DNA of 64,000 nucleotides from PLanc-01 sp035342095. GTDB taxonomy: Bacteria > Planctomycetota > Phycisphaerae > Sedimentisphaerales > Anaerobacaceae. The DNA lies in the NCBI GenBank assembly GCA_035342095.1, contig DAOQWL010000001.1, forward strand, positions 1 to 64,000, given 5' to 3'. Below are positions 58,820 to 64,000 of the stretch, one piece after another (positions within the stretch are counted from its first letter, which is position 1; the number at the start of each line of letters is the position of its first letter). Below the pieces are notes generated by a model, which made no database searches, was not told the DNA's origin, and saw nothing but the letters and a program-made list of their open reading frames with translations. Both the position numbers and the translations under genes were made by a program.

Positions 58820-59551
58820 TCAGGATCGGGGGGTCTGCCAGGAGCGCCGCGACGCTCGTTGCACCGCGGCCAGCAGGCTGCGGATCGTTCGATGGATGTC
58901 CGTGGGGACCCGCAGGGGCCTCTGCTGCAGCAGGGCGGTCTGGGCGTCGAGGTCCAGGAGCGAGACCAGCAGGCTCACGAGGCCATGAATGTCAGGCTGG
59001 GGGAGGTGTTCCGAGTTTCTGCGGACCCACAGAGTGCCCGCCCGGCACTCGATGTGGGCGGCCAACAGGCCGAAGCAGCCCGTCGGGGCAAGGACGACGT
59101 TGGGCAGGTCGAGCGCGCCATGGCACCTGCCCTGGGAGGCAAGCTGATGCGTGATCGCGATCGTCTGCCTGAGCAGGATCGTCATGACCGGGAGGGTGTC
59201 GTGAGGCCGTTTCTGCAGGACGTGCCTCCATGTGTCGCTCAGGGTCGAGCAGACCGGCAGCGGCTCGACCAGGTAGGCGCTGCCGGCCACGGCGAAGAAG
59301 TCCGTGAATCGCGTCACGAAGGGCTTTCGGAAGTCGGGCGGCTCCCGATCCACGATGATCGGTCCCAGCGCGGTCAGCGAGGCGGCGGGTCGGAACTTGT
59401 GCAGGAGAACCGGTGTTCCGTCTTCGCGGCGGGTCGCGCGGAACGACTGCGCCCTGGCGCAGGCGCCGATCTCGGCGGCCCCCTGGATCGCGAAATCGCG
59501 AAGGGTCGTTGCCGCGCTGGTGGTGCGCGTGTATGGGGCGCTGCATGTCAT
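58820..59551 (-). CDS. Degenerate protein-kinase-like protein (pseudokinase)
   Basis: 243-residue soluble protein. A lobe with VLLHKFRP and a hinge-like AYLVEPLPVC is followed by CHGALDLPNVVLAPTGCFGLLAAHIE. This lines up with the kinase catalytic loop HRDxKxxNIL and the DFG strand, but the catalytic Asp, the Lys and the DFG Asp are absent. It is therefore either a pseudokinase or a shortened, inactive relative of the many kinases here. No membrane segment is visible. It is flanked downstream by the PQQ gene on the same strand, 129 bp away. Confidence 0.55.
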   Translation of the reverse strand: MTCSAPYTRTTSAATTLRDFAIQGAAEIGACARAQSFRATRREDGTPVLLHKFRPAASLTALGPIIVDREPPDFRKPFVTRFTDFFAVAGSAYLVEPLPVCSTLSDTWRHVLQKRPHDTLPVMTILLRQTIAITHQLASQGRCHGALDLPNVVLAPTGCFGLLAAHIECRAGTLWVRRNSEHLPQPDIHGLVSLLVSLLDLDAQTALLQQRPLRVPTDIHRTIRSLLAAVQRASRRSWQTPRS

Positions 59552-59852
59552 AGCTCTCTTTCTTTTCGGTTACGCCGCACGGGAGCTTTAACTCCTCCGT
59601 CTGCTGGGTGCAGGGGGGCATATTTACCGGACGACAGAGTTGCAGGGTCTCCCGCAGGGGCCGCTCCGGGGAGAATGTCACCGACTCTGTTATTTTTTTC
59701 TCGTTCGGCGTGTTTTGGGCATCAACATCGGGGGGGCGTCAAGCGCCTCTTATGGGAGCCCGGAATGGGTTCGAGGGACGGTCGCATTCGGAGATCGGCT
59801 CGCGTTTCGTTTCGAAACGAAGGGCCGGCGGTTCAAGGGAGGTCGGCAGTCG

Positions 59853-60068
59853 ATGGATCGAGTATGCGGAACCTGTGAGCATTTCTCACCGGCTCACACG
59901 TGCATCGAGAAGCCCACCTGGGGCTATTGCACGAGAGGAATCGGCGGCAAAGGCGGACACGCGGATCGGGAAGACGCGACCCGGTTCACCTGGGCCGATG
60001 CTGTGTGCCGTGATTACAGACCGAGGGAACCTGCTTCATCCCGGCGCCCGGCCGAGAGCCCCCATTGA
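59853..60068 (+). CDS. Small cysteine-rich protein
   Basis: 71-residue protein with five cysteines: VCGTCEHF, HTCIEK, WGYCTRG and AVCRDY. The even spacing suggests a small metal- or disulfide-bound fold; the family is not recognised. It starts at ATG 59853 with GGGAGG about 10 nt upstream. It precedes the prepilin-like gene by 31 bp. The 301 bp between 59552 and 59852 hold only the divergent leader regions. Confidence 0.6.
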   Translation: MDRVCGTCEHFSPAHTCIEKPTWGYCTRGIGGKGGHADREDATRFTWADAVCRDYRPREPASSRRPAESPH

Positions 60069-60093
60069 CCGGGGGCCGGCTCGAGTCTATAAT
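60065..60093 (+). promoter_or_regulatory. Sigma-70 promoter giving a possibly leaderless prepilin transcript
   Basis: TTGACC and a perfect TATAAT are separated by 17 bp. The -10 ends six bases before ATG 60100, so the transcript would begin at or next to the start codon. The promoter overlaps the end of the preceding small gene. Confidence 0.6.
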
Positions 60094-60099
60094 GGAGGC

Positions 60100-60957
60100 A
60101 TGAAGTTCCGTGGATCCACGCTGATCGAGTTGGTCGTGGCGATGGCGGTTGTCACGTTATTGATGGGCGTGTCGGCGGGGGTCCTGGGACACACTCGCGA
60201 GCATGCCCGGACGGTCGTGTGCGCCAGTCGGATCAGGCGGTTGGCTCAGGGGCTGGTGAGCTACCAAACCGAGAACGGCACATTTCCCTACGGTTTTCGA
60301 ATGCGTTCCTCACCGGTGCGGTCTCGCGACCAGTATGCCGGGAGCGCCGGCGCGGTCGATCTGCCGGGATGGTGGTGGTTTGACAGTTTCCTGACGGTCG
60401 ATCATGCCACCGGCGCGGGCGAGGAGGTGCTCGTCTGCCCCTCGAAACGCCAGGATCACGTCTCGCTGGCGGCCGACGTGCTCTGTGGAAACTACGGCGC
60501 CAATCTCTCCCTGTGTCGGGTGGAGGGGTACACCTCTCCCTATGTGAGCAGCTTCGGGGGCCCGGCACTGTCCTGTGGGCAGATCCCCCGGCCGGCGGAA
60601 ACGCTCTTGCTGGTGGACAGCGGCTATGCTCTGATCAGTTGGTGGCACGCGAGCGAACGGTCGCCTGTTTCGCTTCCGCCGGCCTCTCTGTTGCTGGGCG
60701 GAGTCCAGCACGCGGCCTACGTGCCGGGCATGGCGATCAACGCGGAGAAAGAGGCCCTTTTGCCCGGACAGCACGACGACGCCAAAGGCGGTCGCCACCC
60801 GCACAAGACGGTGAACGTCGGATTCGCCGACGGCAGCACTGCGTTGAGGAAGGCGGATGATCTGCTGGTCGAGCGAACCGCGGAAGGCCGCTGGAACAAC
60901 AGTCCCCTCTGGCACCCCCACGGCGATACGGTCACTGGGGCGCAGACAGCGCCGTGA
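60100..60957 (+). CDS. Type II secretion/type IV prepilin-like protein
   Basis: 285-residue protein with a class III prepilin signal: basic MKFRG, then STLIELVVAMAVVTLLMGV in which Gly-Ser precedes the cleavage site and Glu follows at +5. The body has CASRIRRLAQGLVSYQTENGTFP and, near the C-terminus, the HPHKTVNVGFADGST motif of H-X9-DG type pseudopilins that planctomycetes possess in great number (DUF1559 relatives). It probably assembles in or is exported through a pilus-like machine, but no other machine genes are near. It overlaps the anti-sigma gene at the 3' end by 26 bp on opposite strands. Confidence 0.85.
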   Translation: MKFRGSTLIELVVAMAVVTLLMGVSAGVLGHTREHARTVVCASRIRRLAQGLVSYQTENGTFPYGFRMRSSPVRSRDQYAGSAGAVDLPGWWWFDSFLTVDHATGAGEEVLVCPSKRQDHVSLAADVLCGNYGANLSLCRVEGYTSPYVSSFGGPALSCGQIPRPAETLLLVDSGYALISWWHASERSPVSLPPASLLLGGVQHAAYVPGMAINAEKEALLPGQHDDAKGGRHPHKTVNVGFADGSTALRKADDLLVERTAEGRWNNSPLWHPHGDTVTGAQTAP

Positions 60958-62515
60958 GGGCCCGGTCCATCTCCGACGGGCTGGGGTATTCGAATCTCGT
61001 GGTGCGGGCGCACATCTGGGACGATTGCAGCGAGCGGTGCTGCGTGTACTCGATCTTCACGGGCAGTTGCCGCCGGGGGTCCATGAAGATCTTCCAGTGA
61101 CGCGATACCGCGGCGCCGGTACTGCTGCGTCCGACCCGGGTCAGTTCATACACCGACCAGGACTCACCCGGCCGGTCGGAAGCGACCGGGTCCGCCTCCG
61201 AGAGGGGGGCGTCGGCCAGCACGCCGGGCAGCAGCTCCCGCAGCGTCCGATTGAGATATTCCGTGCAGTTGGCCACCTCCGCCGGCTCCAGGTTGACTGT
61301 ACGCGGGGCGTGTCCCGCGTCGATCATGGTCTTCTGCCGGAGGGCCAGCCGATAGAGGGTCCGCTGGTCGCCGATCCTGATTGCGACGATCTGCCGATCT
61401 CCCGCGACCCATGTTTCGTCGTCCGGCTCCGAACCGTTATGGGCGAACCTGGCGATGTAGACGTTGGTCATTCCCGAGACGGCCTTGCGGATCTGGCCGG
61501 CGTTCATGCCGGTCGCCGTGGGCTGGTGCAGCAGGAGCAGGAGCAAGAGTACGATCACCAAGGCCACGGCGGTCCGGAGGGCCGTCTTGACAGGGGAACC
61601 GGCCCTGTGACCGGTCGGCGCCGCCGGCGCAGGTTCATCGAGCCCGTCGGGTCCGCGGCCGACAGCCGCCGACGAGGGGTCCGGCCGGATGATTGACCTG
61701 TCGAGAGGATAGGGATACGCGAGCCCTTGCGTCTTTCCGTCGAGGTCCTGCAGGTTCTCCTCGGATCGGAACACCGTGCATACCGTCGAATCGGGCCGCT
61801 CGGCGATGGCTTGAATCGTCCGACGCATCTGCTGAACCCTCGCCAGGCAGCGAGGGCAGGTCTGTGCATGCACGGCGACGGCGTCTGTCCGTCCGTCCAT
61901 TCCGACCGTCGCGGGCGCGTCCGGGCCCGGAGGCATCGCGAGGTCGAAGAGGTCGGCGGGTGTGACCTCGTCGCACGTCAGGATGCCGGTCGGCCCGGCT
62001 CGATGGGACAGATCAGCCGCCAGCGTCGTCGAGCCTCCCGGTTCGCAGCATGAAGGGTCTTGGGCGGGAATCCGCCCGTAGAACCCCGCCAGCCGGCTCA
62101 GTTGATCCGCTCGAAGGCCCAGCTTGCGGATCGATGCCAAGTCTTCGATGCACTGAGGGCAGCTCCCCACGTGGAGGATAATAGGCGTGAGGACCCTGAT
62201 CCGCCGCGAGGGGATCAGCAGATCGGGCAGGAACGGCTTGACCTGGGAACAGCGGACCGGCTTGCCGAGAAACGCGAATTGCCGGCTCAACGCCTCAATG
62301 GCCTCCTCGCTCGCCGACGCATCGGATGAATCGGACTTTTTCCCGGTCTGAGACAGGACCTCGTGCAGCCGGGCTAGTTGTTCCTGACAGACTGGGCAGG
62401 TTTTGACGTGGCGGCCTATGGCCTCCGGCACCACATCGTCGTTTCTCCGCAGAAGCTCATAGTAATACTCCCTTGCCCTTTGACAGAGGCTCTCGCCGTC
62501 TCCCGACATTGTCAT
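60932..62515 (-). CDS. Anti-sigma-like membrane protein with three zinc-finger motifs
   Basis: 527-residue protein. Three separate HxxxCxxC motifs, HVKTCPVC (about 36-43), HVGSCPQC (about 115-122) and HAQTCPRC (about 216-223), are of the kind found once in ZAS-type anti-sigma factors. A membrane span follows (about 325-345, TAVALVIVLLLLLLL), then an extracytoplasmic LolA/MucB-like domain (WVAGDRQIVAIRIGDQRTLYRL, HWKIFMDPRRQLPVKIEY). It lies 9 bp after the broken sigma gene, on the same strand, as a cognate pair. It would hold the sigma factor and release it on an envelope signal. Three fingers in one chain are unusual. Confidence 0.75.
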   Translation of the reverse strand: MTMSGDGESLCQRAREYYYELLRRNDDVVPEAIGRHVKTCPVCQEQLARLHEVLSQTGKKSDSSDASASEEAIEALSRQFAFLGKPVRCSQVKPFLPDLLIPSRRIRVLTPIILHVGSCPQCIEDLASIRKLGLRADQLSRLAGFYGRIPAQDPSCCEPGGSTTLAADLSHRAGPTGILTCDEVTPADLFDLAMPPGPDAPATVGMDGRTDAVAVHAQTCPRCLARVQQMRRTIQAIAERPDSTVCTVFRSEENLQDLDGKTQGLAYPYPLDRSIIRPDPSSAAVGRGPDGLDEPAPAAPTGHRAGSPVKTALRTAVALVIVLLLLLLLHQPTATGMNAGQIRKAVSGMTNVYIARFAHNGSEPDDETWVAGDRQIVAIRIGDQRTLYRLALRQKTMIDAGHAPRTVNLEPAEVANCTEYLNRTLRELLPGVLADAPLSEADPVASDRPGESWSVYELTRVGRSSTGAAVSRHWKIFMDPRRQLPVKIEYTQHRSLQSSQMCARTTRFEYPSPSEMDRALTALSAPQ

Positions 62516-62524
62516 AGCAACCCC

Positions 62525-63123
62525 TCATTCCGCCGCCAACCTCCTGCGGAGCTGCTGAAGTCTGCGCAAGCCCGCCGACAGGTACCGGCTGACGGTCCGC
62601 TTGTTGATTCCCATTCGCGTCGCGATTTCCAGGATGCTGCAGTCGTCACGATACCTCAACGCAAAAGCCTGACCCTCCCGCTCGGGCAGAAGATGAGCCA
62701 AACGGGAGACCGCCGCATTCTTCTCGTCCCCGGTAAAGGCGCTTTCCGACCCGCTCGTGTTGATGGAAATCCTGCCTTCCTCCAAGTATTTTTCTATCGC
62801 CCGGGCGTACACCTGCTCGATTCGGGCCATATTGATCACATGATGCACGACGGCTCGGTACAGGTATCCTTCGATGTTCTGCCGATGTTCTGCACGTCCG
62901 TCGGGATCGGCTTCTCGATCAGGACGAGGTAGAACTCCTGGTACAAATCCTCGCCGTCGAGCCTTCCGCTCGCCTGAAACGAGATGACGCGGCGAATGAA
63001 ATCGCCATATCGGGCGAAAATGGCAGCAGCCCGCTCAATGGCCCAGTCGTTACTATCCACTGCTGTCCTGACTCCGATCACACCCGGTTGCTCCGGGAGC
63101 AGCCCCTCACGCCCACGCGACAA
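62525..63123 (-). pseudogene. ECF sigma factor split by an 11-bp tandem duplication
   Basis: Two frames together make one ECF sigma factor. The first (62836-63123) has region 2 (ARYGDFIRRVISFQASGRL, DGEDLYQEFYLVL). The second (62525-62848) has the linker and region 4 (EREGQAFALRYRDDCSILEI, GINKRTVSRYLSAGLRRL). At 62871-62892 an 11-bp unit is present twice (coding strand CAGAACATCGG CAGAACATCGA). Removing one copy joins the frames seamlessly as DVQNIEGYLYRAVVHH. So the gene is off in this sequence, or switches by slipped-strand change. Start codon candidates are TTG 63123 or an internal GTG. Confidence 0.8.
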
Positions 63124-63169
63124 TCGTTACGTCTCATAACATCGGCTGCGTCGGCCAGACCGGAATCTC

Positions 63170-63197
63170 ATTATACCGCAAACGACAGGAAACACAA
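63170..63197 (-). promoter_or_regulatory. Promoter of the broken sigma/anti-sigma operon
   Basis: On the minus strand TTGTGT (63192-63197) and TATAAT (63170-63175) are 16 bp apart, about 47 bp upstream of the first possible start codon. Confidence 0.55.
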
Positions 63198-63230
63198 CTG
63201 CCTCTGCACTTTTTCCCGAGGCAATCGCCA

Positions 63231-64000
63231 TTACCGACCCGCCCCTTTGGTCTTGAAGCGGACCACGACGGGGGCCAGCGGGACGCCTTCCTCGCTGCTG
63301 AATCCAAGGTACCCCTCGGCGTTCAGGCCGAAGCGGTACTCCCTTCCTGCCTCCAGCTCGACCGGCATGGTGAACACCCGGCGCTGTGCGTCATATCCGA
63401 CCGATCCGGTGCTCCTGGGCACCTCGCTCGGAGAACCGAGGGTAACGACGGCCCAGCCCGGGCTCCTCATCGGGCGGTCGAACGTGACGATAATTGCCTG
63501 GAGACTCGGATCCACATCCTCGTCGCCGTTGGGCGGGATCATGCCGACGATCTGGGGACTCTTCTGTCGCCATTCCTGCATCTGCTTGGCCTTGTCGGCC
63601 TGGATGGCTCCCAGCTTTGCGTCGGCATTCCTGGCGTAGTTGTCGAAGAAGGCGATGATCCTGGGGAAGAACTGGGCCAAGTCCTCGTATTCGCGGGGCT
63701 GTTGGTCGTACTCCGCGAGAACCTCCGTCAGTTCGCCCACCCAGAAGAAGCTCCTCGATTTCTCGTACTCAATGGCCTTCTGCATCGCGGCCGGCCCCTC
63801 GGTTGCCATGACATAGCGCAGTCCGCAGGCCCGGACGAGGGATTCGTACATGATCGTCCTCCAGCCGGAATACGCTTGCCTGCGCATCTCGTCGCGGACG
63901 TACCGCTCGATGGTCTCACCCGGCCCCTGCAACTGGCCGGCAAACCGATCCATCAGCGGGTTCGTGTAGGAATGGGTGAACTCGTGGATGATGGTGGGTA
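63231..64000 (-). CDS. Metallopeptidase-like protein with Ig-like domain (N-terminus outside window)
   Basis: Partial gene; the frame is open to the right edge, giving 256 residues of the C-terminal part. The first visible residues read IIHEFTHSYTNPLMD, an HEXXH zinc motif as in DUF4932-type exported peptidases. A helical domain continues (RTIMYESLVRACGL, YEDLAQFFPRIIAFFDNYAR). Residues after SPQIVGMIPPNGDEDVDP form a Big_5/SbsA Ig-like domain (IIVTFDRPM, EAGREYRFGL). It probably acts on proteins or cell-surface material outside the cytoplasm. The signal peptide would lie beyond the window. Confidence 0.75.
   Translation of the reverse strand, partial: PTIIHEFTHSYTNPLMDRFAGQLQGPGETIERYVRDEMRRQAYSGWRTIMYESLVRACGLRYVMATEGPAAMQKAIEYEKSRSFFWVGELTEVLAEYDQQPREYEDLAQFFPRIIAFFDNYARNADAKLGAIQADKAKQMQEWRQKSPQIVGMIPPNGDEDVDPSLQAIIVTFDRPMRSPGWAVVTLGSPSEVPRSTGSVGYDAQRRVFTMPVELEAGREYRFGLNAEGYLGFSSEEGVPLAPVVVRFKTKGAGR

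Noticed and set aside
59552..59852. Frame starting near 59608 that runs into the prepilin gene
   Set aside because: The prepilin signal at 60100 and its promoter show the real start; the upstream part has no features.

Overview
The window looks like a chromosomal segment of a GC-rich planctomycete, most likely of the Phycisphaerae/Sedimentisphaerales kind. The signs are a small protein of the Planctomycetes-Verrucomicrobia-restricted Minf_1886 type, planctomycete-style ECF sigma factors, a Ser/Thr kinase with a WD40 tail, paired BlaI/M56 regulators with very long exported tails, lamin-tail/CotH and beta-helix exoproteins, a prepilin-like protein, Tat-exported Gfo/Idh/MocA and xylose-isomerase-like proteins, and many dispersed palindromic intergenic repeats. 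No rRNA, tRNA or CRISPR array was seen.

Layout. 1-5656 (mostly minus): a possible IS21-type terminus at the edge, a HAD phosphatase/phosphoglucomutase-like gene, then an etfB-mntA-hepT-etfA-acyl-CoA dehydrogenase cluster in which a HepT/MntA toxin-antitoxin pair sits between the two ETF subunits. 5993-7216: membrane Ser/Thr kinase. 7353-11328: defence island. The two ends of a type ISP restriction-modification gene flank a complete candidate R-M pair (HEAT-repeat PD-(D/E)XK-like protein plus beta-class methyltransferase), followed by a decayed DinD/BRO-N gene. 11437-17288: APH-fold kinase and a 1549-residue lamin-tail/CotH exoprotein. 17504-27063: two BlaI/M56 (BlaR1-like) modules, each M56 protein carrying secretin-like sequence in its exported part, with a coiled-coil exoprotein and MITE-like repeats between them. 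27257-37894: sugar isomerase-like proteins, two PD-(D/E)XK-type proteins, beta-helix and malectin-like exoproteins, an ECF sigma factor and a small neighbour. 37973-46016: WD40 kinase and dnaE with a LAGLIDADG intein. 46181-53534: lipoprotein, a nucleotidyltransferase pair, tmk, holB, ricT/PSP1, metG and the Minf_1886 protein. 53701-64000: Gfo/Idh/MocA protein, a COG1900 / NIL-ferredoxin / UPF0280 cluster matching the sulfide-dependent homocysteine route, a PQQ-type propeller, a pseudokinase, a prepilin, and an ECF sigma/anti-sigma pair whose sigma gene is broken by an 11-bp tandem duplication. A metallopeptidase-like gene runs off the right edge.

The most unusual points are the R-M system that replaces the middle of another R-M gene, the M56-secretin fusions under two BlaI repressors, the toxin-antitoxin pair inside the ETF cluster, the dnaE intein, the slipped-strand sigma factor, and several families of palindromic repeats. 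One of these repeats is read in frame inside holB. All functional statements come from reading motifs by eye; no database search was run.
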